Below, piece by piece: positions 26,954-35,670 of a stretch of DNA of 50,649 nucleotides. The stretch is taken from positions 1 through 50,649 of the forward strand of contig JAABSM010000022.1 of NCBI GenBank assembly GCA_011390365.1, written 5' to 3'. Position 1 is the first letter of the stretch. Each line of letters begins with the position of its first letter. Source of the DNA: Gammaproteobacteria bacterium (GTDB taxonomy: Bacteria > Pseudomonadota > Gammaproteobacteria > Chromatiales > Chromatiaceae). Under the pieces are notes generated by a model. That model was not told the origin of the DNA and did no database searches. It worked only from the letters and a program-made list of their open reading frames with translations. A program made the position numbers and the translations under genes.

Positions 26954-27592
26954 ATGCGCCGCCGCCTCTCCGCCCGCGCCAAACTGCTGCTGTTCGTTTT
27001 CGGCCTGGGCTCCCTGTATGGCGGCTGGTACGCGGGCCACTACTACGCCCGCGCCACCTTTACGCCGGAGATCATCCAGCTCTATCCTGAGCCCCAAGCA
27101 CCGCCCCAGTTTACCCTCACCGATCACCAAGGCGAACAATGGGGGCGGGAGCGGCTGACGGGCGGCTGGAACCTGCTGCTGCCCGCGGATCCGGCCCACC
27201 AGGCGGCCCTCGAACCGCTGCTCTACGACCTCGCGCGGCTGCACAATCGCCTCGCCCAATATCCCGAGCTGCACCCCAGGATGGGCTATCTGCTGCTGAC
27301 GCCTCTGCCGGATAACATTCGCGCCCCCGATGCACGCGCCGCGGCCCTGCGCCCCCTGATCGCTGGCTACAGCGCCGCCTTTCACGCCCTGGGCGGCGAC
27401 GAAGATACCATCCGCGATCTGTTTCGCGCCCTCGACACCGGAAATCAAGACAATGGCGGGCGCTTCTCCTGGGGCGGCAAGCTGTTGCTGGTCTCCCCGC
27501 AAGGCGAGATCATCGGCGAACTCCCCCGAACATTCGACCCGGTGGCGTTGTCCGAAGAGCTGTACACCCTGACGAGTTTCAGAGCCCCTTAA
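26954..27592 (+). CDS. SCO1/SenC-like membrane-anchored protein lacking cysteines
   Basis: A 212-residue protein. An N-terminal anchor (LLLFVFGLGSLYGGWYAG) is followed by a thioredoxin-like region starting PPQFTLTDHQGEQWGRERL, as in SCO-type proteins. Where SCO proteins carry the copper-binding CPxxCP motif, this one has LLPADPAHQAALEPLL, and it contains no cysteine at all. The C-terminus GGKLLLVSPQGEIIGEL keeps the family's closing strand. It therefore cannot be a normal copper chaperone or thiol reductase. A TTG nine bases upstream could also start the protein. It lies between serS and a PLD-like gene. I am fairly sure of the fold resemblance, not of the function. Confidence 0.7.
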   Translation: MRRRLSARAKLLLFVFGLGSLYGGWYAGHYYARATFTPEIIQLYPEPQAPPQFTLTDHQGEQWGRERLTGGWNLLLPADPAHQAALEPLLYDLARLHNRLAQYPELHPRMGYLLLTPLPDNIRAPDARAAALRPLIAGYSAAFHALGGDEDTIRDLFRALDTGNQDNGGRFSWGGKLLLVSPQGEIIGELPRTFDPVALSEELYTLTSFRAP

Positions 27593-27601
27593 CCCATTGC
27601 C

Positions 27602-28222
27602 ATGACCGCCAGCGACCGCCCCGAACCGGAAACCCTCGCGCCCTCCCCCCAACCCCTGCCACACCCGGAGAGAGGCTTTGACAACGCCGCCCACGACGCC
27701 GCGGAGACCGCCCAACTGCTGGATAACGGCATCCTCGGCCTGAGCAGCGGCATCATCCCGCTGGAGGGTCGCGGCGAGTTCGCCCGCGCGGTGCTGCGAA
27801 TGTGCTCTCAGGCCCGGCGGGACATTCGCATCTACACCCGCGACCTGGACCCCGCCCTCTACGATCGGCCGGAACTGCTCGAACAGCTCAAGCGCACCGC
27901 CCTGGAGCGTCGCGGGGTGTGCATTCGCATCCTCCTCGAAGACAGCACCCATCCGCGCAAGAACGACCACCGCCTGATCCCGCTGATGCGCAGACTCCCC
28001 AGCCGCTTCGCCCTGCGCAAGCCGCCGCCGGAGCAGAGCGACCGCCCCACCAGCTACCTCATCGCCGACCTCACCGCCGTGGTCCACCGCGGTCACCCCA
28101 AGACCTACCAGGGCCACGCCGACTTCCACGATCGCCGGGGCGCGGACCGCCTGAATCGGGAGTTCATGGAGATCTGGGAGCGGAGCGAAGCGGAGCGGGA
28201 GCTGCGCATTCTTGATCTGTAA
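27602..28222 (+). CDS. PLD-like domain protein of unknown function
   Basis: A 206-residue soluble protein. After a Pro-rich N-terminus it shows a phospholipase-D-like fold pattern: ARAVLRMCSQARRDIRIYTR, then LEQLKRTALERRGVCIRILL, and RPTSYLIADLTAVVHRGHPK, ending DRRGADRLNREFMEIWE. No complete HKD motif is present, so phosphodiesterase activity is doubtful. From memory it resembles a domain of unknown function (DUF7931) found alone or fused to acetyltransferases. It starts 9 bp after the SCO-like gene, likely the same transcript. Confidence 0.65.
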   Translation: MTASDRPEPETLAPSPQPLPHPERGFDNAAHDAAETAQLLDNGILGLSSGIIPLEGRGEFARAVLRMCSQARRDIRIYTRDLDPALYDRPELLEQLKRTALERRGVCIRILLEDSTHPRKNDHRLIPLMRRLPSRFALRKPPPEQSDRPTSYLIADLTAVVHRGHPKTYQGHADFHDRRGADRLNREFMEIWERSEAERELRILDL

Positions 28223-28360
28223 GGATCGCGAAGTTATGCCCCAAGGCACAAACCGAGCCTTCTTACCCCCTTGGCAACCCGCCGACAAAAGGCTATCTTT
28301 CGAGGATGTCCAAGCCAGCGATTCGGAATTGCCCGAATCGCCCGAATCGCGGGGATCAAC

Positions 28361-28663
28361 GTGACCCAAAAAAAGACCAGAATCGCACTAGGGACCGTCG
28401 TCGCAGGCCTGTTGCTGGCCGGCAGCGCGCATGCCGGGGACGCCGCCATGCGCAACGTCGGCGAGCGCGCCCGCGCCGCCATCGACGGCTATGGCTACGG
28501 CTACCAGTCCAACATCTCGAACGAATTCATCGCCGTCTACTGCGTGGACGGCTATAAATTCCTTCTCGCCGGCAACCGTCGCGACTTTCAGAACGCCGCC
28601 CTGCTGCAAATGCGCGAGATACGCGGCGACAAAGAGGTGCTGGCCACCTGCCAGAATGACTGA
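28361..28663 (+). CDS. Small secreted protein with two cysteines
   Basis: A 100-residue protein starting at GTG (MTQKKTRIALG). Residues 1-25 are a signal peptide ending AGSAHA-GD. The mature part has two cysteines (VYCVDGYK and LATCQND) that could form one disulfide, and a GYGYGYQS patch. No family is recognised. There is no strong ribosome site, so the start is tentative. Third-position GC is high, as in its neighbours, which supports a real gene. Confidence 0.6.
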   Translation: MTQKKTRIALGTVVAGLLLAGSAHAGDAAMRNVGERARAAIDGYGYGYQSNISNEFIAVYCVDGYKFLLAGNRRDFQNAALLQMREIRGDKEVLATCQND

Positions 28664-28859
28664 CCCCTACGTTTCCCAACACCAACGAGGCAAGCCAATT
28701 TTCAAGCGGATTTTCACCGCCACGCTGATGCTGGCAAGCGCAAGCGTCAACGCGGACCTTATCCACCAGCAGGTGGAGTACAGCGCGGACGACACCACCC
28801 TCAAGGGCTACATCGCCTACGACGACGCCATCGAAGAGAGCGTCGGAGGCACTCCCTGA
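28656..28859 (+). pseudogene. Truncated dienelactone hydrolase, N-terminal stub
   Basis: The 67-codon frame has a signal-like segment (FKRIFTATLMLASASVNA). It continues with IHQQVEYSADDTTLKGYIAY, matching the N-terminus of secreted dienelactone hydrolase family proteins. Those continue for about 200 more residues to the Cys-Asp-His site. Here the frame ends at ESVGGTP and stop, and no later fragment of the family follows before dgt. It overlaps the end of the preceding small gene. Probably a deletion remnant. Confidence 0.65.
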
Positions 28860-28885
28860 AATCGCCTCATTCGTCTTAGGGACCT

Positions 28886-30250
28886 TCAGCCGCCGGGCAA
28901 CGAGATCCCGGTCAGTTTCTTGTAGAGGGATACCGCATAGGAGTCGGTCATGCCGGCGACGAAGTCGGTGAGTCCGAGCAGCCGCGAGTAGAAATCGTCG
29001 CTGGGCCTCCGCGCCGGGCCGATGAACTGCTCGGGGATCAGATACTGGGTCATGCGGCTCTTGGGGGTGGCCTGCGCGCCGTGTTCGGCGATGTCATCGA
29101 GGACCTGAATCAGGTTCTCCAGCAGTTCGCCGATCACCTGAAAGCCGGCCGCCTCTACCTCCACCACCTGGGGGGTGCAGTAGATCTTGTCCTGGGCCAC
29201 CAGGATCAGCCGCTCCATTTCGGCGCGGATGCCGATCTCGCCCAACAGGGGGCGATCGAACTCACCGCGCAGGATGGCGGACTCCAGATCGAGAAAACGG
29301 TCCCGCACCTGGCCGATCGCCTCGTTGATCACCTTGGCGCGCAGGAACTCCACCCGCTCCTTGTCGCCGCTGATGCGGGTCATGCGCCGCTCCAGCTCGT
29401 CGCGATCGCCCAGCGCCGGCAGGAACAGGTCGAGCACCTCCTGGTAGCCCAGGTAGCCCAGCCGAAAGCCGTCTTCGATGTCGATCACCCGATAGCAGAT
29501 GTCGTCCGCCGCCTCGACCAGAAAGGCCAGCGGATGACGACACCAGATGGCGTCCTGTTCGTCCCGGGAGATCAGCCCGAGATTCTCGGCCACCTCGCGA
29601 AAGGCCTCCCGGTCGTGCACGAAGAAGCCGTGTTTCTTGGCGCTCACCCCCTGATAACGACAGGCCTGCAACAGGGATTCGCGGGGGTACTTGGTGAAGG
29701 CCCCGAGGGTGGCGCAGGTGAGCTGCATGCCGCCGGGGTTGTCCCGATTCTGCAAGCGGGTGATGACACGAAAGCCCTGGGCATTACCCTCGAAGCCGAG
29801 AAAGTCCTCCCGCGCGCTGCCACGCAGGCCGTCGACCCGGGCGCGGCCATACTCGGCGTGGGCGGCCCAGTGGCGAAAGCCGTCCTCGCCGGAGTGGCCG
29901 AACGGGGGGTTGCCGATATCGTGGGCGAGACAGGCCGCGGCGCAGATGTTGCCGAAATCCGCCGCCTCATAGCCTTGCAACCCGTGCCGGGCGATCACCT
30001 GCTCGCCCACCAGCGTGCCCAGGGAGCGCCCGACGCTGGAGGCCTCCAGGCTGTGGGTCAGGCGGGTGCGGACATAGTCGATCTTGGAGAGGGGGAAGAC
30101 CTGGGTCTTGTCCTGCATGCGCCGAAAGGCGGAGGAGAAGACGATACGATCGAAATCCCGCTGGAAATCGGTGCGCGCGGTGCTCTCCCCCGGCGCGGCA
30201 TCAGAGCCGAGACGCTTGCGGGAGAGCAGTTGCGGCCAGTTCATGGACAT
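28886..30250 (-). CDS. dgt: Deoxyguanosinetriphosphate triphosphohydrolase
   Basis: A 454-residue HD-domain enzyme that splits dGTP or other dNTPs into nucleoside and triphosphate. The metal site is visible as RTRLTHSLEASSVGRSLG (His66) and AHDIGNPPFGHSGEDGF (His110-Asp111), with the distal Asp in AADDICYRVIDIEDG. Length fits the proteobacterial dGTPase group. The start could be Met1 or Met3; GAGG precedes Met1. A long dispersed repeat lies upstream. Confidence 0.93.
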   Translation of the reverse strand: MSMNWPQLLSRKRLGSDAAPGESTARTDFQRDFDRIVFSSAFRRMQDKTQVFPLSKIDYVRTRLTHSLEASSVGRSLGTLVGEQVIARHGLQGYEAADFGNICAAACLAHDIGNPPFGHSGEDGFRHWAAHAEYGRARVDGLRGSAREDFLGFEGNAQGFRVITRLQNRDNPGGMQLTCATLGAFTKYPRESLLQACRYQGVSAKKHGFFVHDREAFREVAENLGLISRDEQDAIWCRHPLAFLVEAADDICYRVIDIEDGFRLGYLGYQEVLDLFLPALGDRDELERRMTRISGDKERVEFLRAKVINEAIGQVRDRFLDLESAILRGEFDRPLLGEIGIRAEMERLILVAQDKIYCTPQVVEVEAAGFQVIGELLENLIQVLDDIAEHGAQATPKSRMTQYLIPEQFIGPARRPSDDFYSRLLGLTDFVAGMTDSYAVSLYKKLTGISLPGG

Positions 30251-30404
30251 GGGGTGAGACCTCGTGATCGGAAACGGCAGCGGAGGAAGTTAGGGGAGCG
30301 CGCGGCGAAAAGCAAGCAGAGCGCTCGGGCGAAGGTTCGTTAACCTCACGATAATACGAATTTATGACCCGATCACCATCTGGAGCTGCGCGATTACCCC
30401 TCAC
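30251..30404. other. dgt upstream region
   Basis: About 150 bp that should contain the dgt promoter. No clear motif is seen. It leads into the long dispersed repeat. Confidence 0.35.
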
Positions 30405-30675
30405 ACGCCAAGACGTATAGCATGTCACTCCATTAGCGGCACGCCAGGTTCCCGCCGTTGATGCGCTTACTCCGTAGCAGGCCGGAAATCGTCGGACCGG
30501 CATAGGATATGCCTAATAAAAAGCCTTGTCGCTCGGTCGACGGCACATCTATACAGAACCAAAAACGGTCGGCTTACCCATGAAATGAGGCGCATCATTC
30601 CCGGAACATGCCAGGATGGCTTATCTTGATGACATTGAAGGCGTCTACTCCATCCCCGAACCGGGCCGATACCTC
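30405..30675. repeat. Long dispersed repeat, copy B (uninterrupted)
   Basis: The homologue of 6513-6882, about 271 bp in the same orientation. At the point where copy A carries R1, this copy reads TTACCCATGAAATGAGGCGC without insertion. Both copies lie between two leftward genes. The rest up to 30800 has nothing recognisable. Confidence 0.85.
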
Positions 30676-30800
30676 GATGTCGCCTTCGCTGAGCTGCCCC
30701 GAATCGCCGAACGGAGTTCGGCTCCGAGGGATGAGGGGGCGTGTTCGGACGAGCCCAGCTCGGCGATCCAGAAGACCGCGACGCCCTGCCCGACCGCCCT

Positions 30801-31805
30801 TCACAGCTCGATCGGCGTCTCTTCGAGCCGATTATAGACGCCCTGCAAGGTATGGATATGCTCGTCCCAGTAACCGCCGCTGTTGAACCAGGGGAAGTGC
30901 ATGGGGAAGGCGGGGTCGCTCCAGCGTCTTGCCAACCAGGCGGCGTAGTGGATGATGCGCAGCGCGCGCAGGGGTTCGATCAGCGCCAGTTGGCGGCGGT
31001 CGAATTCTCGAAACTCTTCGTAGCCATCGACGATCTCGGCGAGCTGGCCGCGCATCTGGCCGCGGTCGCCGGAGAGCAGCATCCAAAGGTCCTGCACCGC
31101 CGGGCCGTTGCGGCAATCGTCGGTATCGACGATGCGCAGGGCCTCCTCCAGTTGCAGGATATTGCCGGGATGGAAGTCGCCGTGCAGACGGATCGACTCG
31201 GGTCTGGCCTGCTCGGCGAACCGCCCCTCCACCCGCTCCAGAATGGCATCACAGAGGGTGCGGTACTTGTCTTGATGCTCGCTTGGCAGCACGCCGCTCG
31301 CCAGCAGATAGTCGCTGGACTCCCGTCCCATGCGCGCCACGTCGATATCGCCGCGATGAGCGAAGCGGACGCCCTCGCCGGTCAAATGGATCCGCCCCAA
31401 TAGCCGCCCCAGGCGAAACAGCAGATCCATATCCTCCAGATCGGGGAACCGCCCCCCAACCCGGGGATAGAGGGCGAAACGAAAGCCCAGGTGGCGAAAC
31501 AGGGTCTCCCCCGCCGCGTCGGCCCAGGGCGCCACCACCGGGATCTCCTGCTCCGCCAGCTCGCGACAGAAGGCGTGCTCCTCCCGGATCGCCGCGTCAC
31601 TGAGTCGCTCCGGGCGATAGAACTTGGCGATGACGAAGCCGCCCTCCTCCAGACCCACCTGATAGACCCGGTTTTCGTAACTGTTGAGCGGGAACAGCGA
31701 GCCGGAGGCGAGGCGGCCACAACCGTCGATGGCGTCAAGGATCACCTCCGGCAGCAGGCCCGCGTAGGGATGGGGCTGGTCCTCGGCCGGGATTATTTCA
31801 GCCAT
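30801..31805 (-). CDS. srkA: Stress-response kinase SrkA (YihE family)
   Basis: A 334-residue Ser/Thr kinase of the APH/choline-kinase fold. The catalytic loop is RLHGDFHPGNIL and the metal site IVDTDDCRNGPAVQDLW. The N-lobe has NRVYQVGLEEGGFVIAKFYR with the ATP-anchoring Lys. E. coli SrkA counters stress-induced death under oxidative and envelope stress. I use the ATG giving MAEIIPAEDQ, because AAGGAG lies about 8 nt upstream. The C-terminal WFNSGGYWDEHI is typical. Confidence 0.93.
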   Translation of the reverse strand: MAEIIPAEDQPHPYAGLLPEVILDAIDGCGRLASGSLFPLNSYENRVYQVGLEEGGFVIAKFYRPERLSDAAIREEHAFCRELAEQEIPVVAPWADAAGETLFRHLGFRFALYPRVGGRFPDLEDMDLLFRLGRLLGRIHLTGEGVRFAHRGDIDVARMGRESSDYLLASGVLPSEHQDKYRTLCDAILERVEGRFAEQARPESIRLHGDFHPGNILQLEEALRIVDTDDCRNGPAVQDLWMLLSGDRGQMRGQLAEIVDGYEEFREFDRRQLALIEPLRALRIIHYAAWLARRWSDPAFPMHFPWFNSGGYWDEHIHTLQGVYNRLEETPIEL

Positions 31806-31980
31806 CCGTACCACTCCTTCTCGCGCATGGCGAGGCAACGGCGATGTTCCGCCAAGCTATACATCACCCGTCGCGGCGGACCGCGCGCATCCAGCGGCAG
31901 CATGATCGAGAGAGATTTTCGCAACACGGGTTTGCCGGGGCCTCATCTACGGGTACAACAGGGTCGACACGGACCCCGCA

Positions 31981-32274
31981 GTGTACACCCAACACCACCC
32001 GAAGCGGAATTTGATTGTCCGATTACGCCCCCACCTTTGCCCGGAGGACAAGCCGCGGAGAAGTTTCCTGGACCACCGCCAAATCGATGACCTGAGCCAA
32101 CAGGTACATCGTAACCGCCACATCGTCGCCTACTCCGTCGAAACCTCCGGCACCTTCGACCTCGATTCGGAGCTGGAGATCTACTTCTCCTCCCTCGGCA
32201 GGGTCCGCTTCGAATTTACCGGCAGCACCGCCACTATCGAGATCTCCAGGCATATTCCGAAAAACCTGCTGTAG
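31981..32274 (+). pseudogene. Possible gene remnant with coding-like composition
   Basis: From about 32040 the plus-strand frame has strongly GC-biased third positions like the real genes here. It encodes DDLSQQVHRNRHIVAYSVET, then a strand-rich FDLDSELEIYFSS to RVRFEFTGSTATIEISRH, then stop. The N-terminal part looks random and there is no ribosome site. I read it as the C-terminal remnant of a lost gene, or a short orphan gene. No family is recognised. Confidence 0.4.
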
Positions 32275-32464
32275 GGGGTCTCGCTTCCGCTGCTGGCGGA
32301 TAATACCCTTTCGGATTACGGGCTTGGTGGATGCTTCTGGCCTTTTGAAGAATTCTCGACAGGATTAGCGGGAGGGGGTCTTGTGATGTCTTGTGGCTTC
32401 CGCGAGGTGACCTCAAGCGTCCCTGAGCAGCGCCGGGGCGACCGATGAAATTGCTACCATGGCT
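32275..32464. other. Intergenic, no gene recognised
   Basis: About 190 bp after the possible remnant. Frames here are short and without support. It leads into the large inverted repeat. Confidence 0.4.
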
Positions 32465-32527
32465 AACGATCATGGCGTTGCGCCACCCCGGATGATGAAA
32501 CATAGGTGGCGCAACGCCGTGATCGTT
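32465..32527. repeat. 23-bp inverted repeat
   Basis: The left arm at 32465-32487 (AACGATCATGGCGTTGCGCC plus ACC) pairs with 32505-32527 with one wobble position. The loop is 17 nt. It resembles the ends of a MITE or a large stem-loop. A CCCTCACCCC-type hairpin follows directly. Confidence 0.85.
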
Positions 32528-32562
32528 CCCTCACCCCGGCCCTCTCCCAGAGGGAGAGGGGG
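32528..32562. repeat. REP-like CCCTCTCC hairpin
   Basis: CCCTCACCCCGGCCCTCTCC followed by CAGAGGGAGAGGGGG. This is the same repeat family as the insertion inside dsrN at 8.4 kb, here in its usual intergenic setting. Confidence 0.7.
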
Positions 32563-32691
32563 AATAAGGAATCGCTGCGCGATGTTTCACAGTAAAGGTA
32601 AGCGATGTTCATGGCAGCTTATCCGCTCGCTTTATGGATTTTCTGACTAGTGCAGCACTAGCAACCAATATGGACCGGCCCGACCGCCCCA

Positions 32692-32735
32692 ACATCCCGT
32701 CCATCCTGAAAATCCTGTTAATCCTGTCTATTTGC
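32692..32735. repeat. Dispersed AATCCTGTTAATCCTGTC repeat
   Basis: CATCCTGAAAATCCTGTTAA at 32702-32721 is the reverse-complement type of 35392-35415 (GGACAGGATTAACAGGATTT). Related pieces lie at 35640-35660 and 43202-43236. The motif is a low-complexity repeat found between genes. Confidence 0.7.
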
Positions 32736-32756
32736 GGGTCCACCGCGCCCCGGGAC

Positions 32757-33974
32757 TCAGCGATACTGCAAGGACATCGCGGTGCGGACCTCGTTGAGGG
32801 TCTGCTGGGCCATGTCGCGGGCCGCCTCCCCGCCCTCCATGAGGATGGAGCGGACGAGGTCGGGTTGTGCTTCGTACTCGGCAGCCCGTTCCTGGAAGGG
32901 CTTGAGTTCCATGAGTACGGTATCGATCACCGGCTGCTTGCATTCGATGCAGCCGATTCCGGCGCTGGTGCAGCCGTCGCGCACCCAGTCGCGCACGCCG
33001 TCGTCGGAGTAGACCTTGTGGAACTCCCACACCGGGCACTTTTCCGGATCGCCGGGATCGTTACGGCGCACCCGATGGGTATCGGTCGGCATGGTACGCA
33101 GGGCCTTTTCCACCACCTCGGGGTGGTCGCGCAGGCCGATGGTGTTGTTATAGGACTTGGACATCTTCTGACCATCCAGGCCCGGCATCCTGGACGCCTT
33201 GGTGAGCAGCGGCTGGGGTTCGGGGAGGATGATGCGACCGCCCCCTTCCAGATAGCCGAAGAGGCGTTCACGGTCGTTGACGGTGAGGTTCTGCTGACTC
33301 TCCAGCAGCGCGCGGGCCGCCTCCAGCGCCTCTTGGTCGCCCTGCTCCTGGTAGGCGATACGATAGCGTTTATAGAGCTTGGCGGCCTTTTTGCCCATCT
33401 TTTTCACCGCCTCTTCGGCGAGCTGTTCGAAGTCCTTCTCGCGACCGAAGATGTGGTTGAAGCGGCGCGCCACCTCCCGGGTCAGCTCGACGTGGGCCAC
33501 TTGATCCTCGCCCACCGGTACCAGTCCCGCCTTGTAGATGAGGATATCCGCCGATTGCAGCAGCGGGTAACCGAGGAAGCCGTAGGTGTTGAGGTCCTTC
33601 TCCTTGAGCTTCTCCTGCTGGTCCTTGTAGCTGGGCACCCGCTCCAGCCAACCCAGCGGGGTGATCATCGACAGCAGCAGATGCAGCTCGGCATGCTCCG
33701 GCACCTGAGACTGGATGAAGAGCTTGGCCTCGCCGGGGTTGACCCCCGCCGCCAGCCAGTCGATGACCATATCGTTGACGCTGTCGGGGATGATGCTGGG
33801 GTCGTCGTAGTGGGTGGTGAGGGCGTGCCAGTCGGCGACGAAGAAGAAGCATTGGTATTCGTGCTGGAGTTCCACCCAGTTTTTCAGGACGCCGTGATAG
33901 TGGCCGAGATGGAGACGTCCGGTGGGACGCATGCCGGAGAGCACACGGGCATGTTGTTGGGCAACGGAATTCAA
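32757..33974 (-). CDS. trpS: Tryptophanyl-tRNA synthetase
   Basis: A 405-residue class I synthetase. The HIGH motif is HLGHYHG near residue 22 and the KMSKS loop is QKMSKSYNN near 210. It is longer than the about 334-residue E. coli enzyme, with an insertion and extended C-terminus (CIECKQPVIDTVLMELKPF) typical of the long subgroup. It lies last in the run rnm, yciO, site-2 protease, trpS. The last 60 bp downstream include a dispersed repeat. Confidence 0.95.
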   Translation of the reverse strand: MNSVAQQHARVLSGMRPTGRLHLGHYHGVLKNWVELQHEYQCFFFVADWHALTTHYDDPSIIPDSVNDMVIDWLAAGVNPGEAKLFIQSQVPEHAELHLLLSMITPLGWLERVPSYKDQQEKLKEKDLNTYGFLGYPLLQSADILIYKAGLVPVGEDQVAHVELTREVARRFNHIFGREKDFEQLAEEAVKKMGKKAAKLYKRYRIAYQEQGDQEALEAARALLESQQNLTVNDRERLFGYLEGGGRIILPEPQPLLTKASRMPGLDGQKMSKSYNNTIGLRDHPEVVEKALRTMPTDTHRVRRNDPGDPEKCPVWEFHKVYSDDGVRDWVRDGCTSAGIGCIECKQPVIDTVLMELKPFQERAAEYEAQPDLVRSILMEGGEAARDMAQQTLNEVRTAMSLQYR

Positions 33975-34032
33975 GTCAATACTCCTGATATCGATAGGTA
34001 GAAGGTTGTCAGATGGGGTTTCAGATTCAGGT

Positions 34033-34686
34033 TCAGCTCAGGCCGACCAGGGCGTAGGCGAGTTGCCCCACCAGCCTGATGCCCGGGCCAAGGACCGCCC
34101 CCAGGATGCCGGTGAAGATCAGCACCAGCAGAATGATCAAGCCATAGGGTTCCATTCTGGCGAACCGCATCTCCAGCCTGGGCGGCAGCAAGGATGACAG
34201 GATGCGACCGCCATCCAGCGGCAGAATCGGCATCAGGTTGAGGATCATCAGGATCGCGTTGATGGTGATGCCGGCCATGCCCATATAGAGCATCGGGATC
34301 GAGAACCAGGGGAACTCCTGCAATTCGAAGCCGATACGCATCACCACCGCCCACAGGACCGCCATCACCAGATTGGCGCCGGGACCGGCGGCGGCCACCA
34401 ACGCCATGTCGCGCCGCGGATTCTTGAGGTTCTTCCAGGAGACGGGCACCGGCTTGGCCCAGCCGAACAGCAGGCCGCCGAGAAAGAACATCGCCAAGGG
34501 TACGATCAGCGTACCGATGATATCGATGTGCTTGAGCGGATTGAGGGTGATGCGGCCCAGCATGTAGGCGGTATTGTCGCCAAGCCTGCGGGCCATCCAG
34601 CCGTGGGCGACCTCATGCACGGTGATGGCGAAAAGTACGGGCAGCACCCATATCGCGAGACGTTGTATATCGGAGAGTTGTTCCAT
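34033..34686 (-). CDS. Site-2 protease family (M50) membrane metalloprotease
   Basis: A 217-residue intramembrane zinc protease. The active-site helix is AITVHEVAHGWMARRLGD and the second metal motif NLMPILPLDGGRILSSLL. Five to six membrane segments and no PDZ domain place it with the short S2P group rather than RseP. It sits 58 bp upstream of trpS, and this pairing is common in gammaproteobacteria. Substrates are unknown. Confidence 0.92.
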   Translation of the reverse strand: MEQLSDIQRLAIWVLPVLFAITVHEVAHGWMARRLGDNTAYMLGRITLNPLKHIDIIGTLIVPLAMFFLGGLLFGWAKPVPVSWKNLKNPRRDMALVAAAGPGANLVMAVLWAVVMRIGFELQEFPWFSIPMLYMGMAGITINAILMILNLMPILPLDGGRILSSLLPPRLEMRFARMEPYGLIILLVLIFTGILGAVLGPGIRLVGQLAYALVGLS

Positions 34687-34707
34687 AAGGAGCAGGATTA
34701 TACAGGA

Positions 34708-35328
34708 TCACTCGAACAGGGTGACATCACCCTTGCCTACCCGCATTACCTGGGGCGGGTCCTCGCACATGTCGACCACGGTGGTGGGCTCCATGCCGCA
34801 GAAGCCGCCGTCGATCACCAGGTCCAGATCATGGCCGATGGTCTCGCGGATGTCGTAGGGATCGGTCATGGGGGTGTCGTCGCCGGGCAGGATCAGGGTC
34901 GAGCTCATCAGCGGCTCGCCCAGCTCCTCCAGCAGCGCCAGGGCGATGGGATTGTCGGGCACGCGAATGCCGATGCTCTTGCGCTTCTCCTGCTGCAACC
35001 GCCGCGGCACCTTCTTGGTGGCGTGATGGATGAAGGTATAGGGGCCGGGAGTGAGGGCCTTGAGCAGTCGATAGTGCTGGTTGTCCAGCTTGGCGTAGGT
35101 CGCGATCTCGGAGAGGTCGCGACAGACCAGGGTGTAGTTGTGCTTGGCGTCTACCCGCCGGATGCGCTGGATCCGCTCCATCGCCCCCTTCTCGCCCATG
35201 CCGCAGCCGAGGGCGTAGCTGGAGTCGGTCGGGTAGACGATCAAGCCGCCCTTGCGGATGATCTCCACCGCCTGACTGATCAGGCGGTGTTGGGGGGTTT
35301 CCGGGTGTATTTGAAAAAATTGGGCCAT
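34708..35328 (-). CDS. yciO: YciO/Sua5-family protein
   Basis: A 206-residue YrdC-fold protein, the same length as E. coli YciO. Core motifs are GGLIVYPTDSSYALGCGMG, LTPGPYTFIHHATKKVPRR, and SIGIRVPDNPIAL. Relatives TsaC/Sua5 make threonylcarbamoyl-AMP for tRNA t6A; YciO is a paralogue with weaker or different activity. It precedes the site-2 protease by 21 bp and follows rnm. In E. coli too, yciO and rnm (yciV) are neighbours. Confidence 0.9.
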   Translation of the reverse strand: MAQFFQIHPETPQHRLISQAVEIIRKGGLIVYPTDSSYALGCGMGEKGAMERIQRIRRVDAKHNYTLVCRDLSEIATYAKLDNQHYRLLKALTPGPYTFIHHATKKVPRRLQQEKRKSIGIRVPDNPIALALLEELGEPLMSSTLILPGDDTPMTDPYDIRETIGHDLDLVIDGGFCGMEPTTVVDMCEDPPQVMRVGKGDVTLFE

Positions 35329-35670
35329 GATGTTGGTCTTTACTAAATTCGTGTTAACAATTAGGTCACAAGGACTCGTAAGGAAGAAATGGACAGGATT
35401 AACAGGATTTTCAGGATAGACGGGATTTTACTTTTTGAGTAACGAATAGACTTTTTTCAGCTGGCTCCCACGCGCTGCGTGGGAGCCCAATCCCGGCGCG
35501 CTGCGCCGACTTCCGTTCGGCTACAATATCTGCCTTATAGAAATCCCACTCATCCTGTCCAGACAACTCCAAATGTTGGCGCAGCGCGCCGATAGCGGTT
35601 CCCACGCGGCGCGTGGGAACCAGCCTAAAAAATCCCGTACATCCTGCAAATCCTGTCCAAAACAATTCTT
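35329..35670. repeat. Repeat-filled gap between rnm and yciO
   Basis: This holds GGACAGGATTAACAGGATTT at 35392, a hairpin GGCTCCCACGC/GCGTGGGAGCC near 35464-35488, and a related hairpin GGTTCCCACGC/GCGTGGGAACC near 35599-35623. An ATCCTGCAAATCCTGTCC piece lies near 35642. An 88-codon minus frame crosses these repeats but consists only of repeat sequence. No gene is called. Confidence 0.75.

Noticed and set aside
30616-30837. Plus-strand frame MAYLDDIEGVYSIPEPG
   Set aside because: It starts in the long dispersed repeat, whose other copy does not conserve the frame, and has no ribosome site.
31981-32253. Minus-strand frame MPGDLDSGGAAGKFEADPAEG
   Set aside because: The plus strand has the better third-position bias; the minus frame shows no domain.
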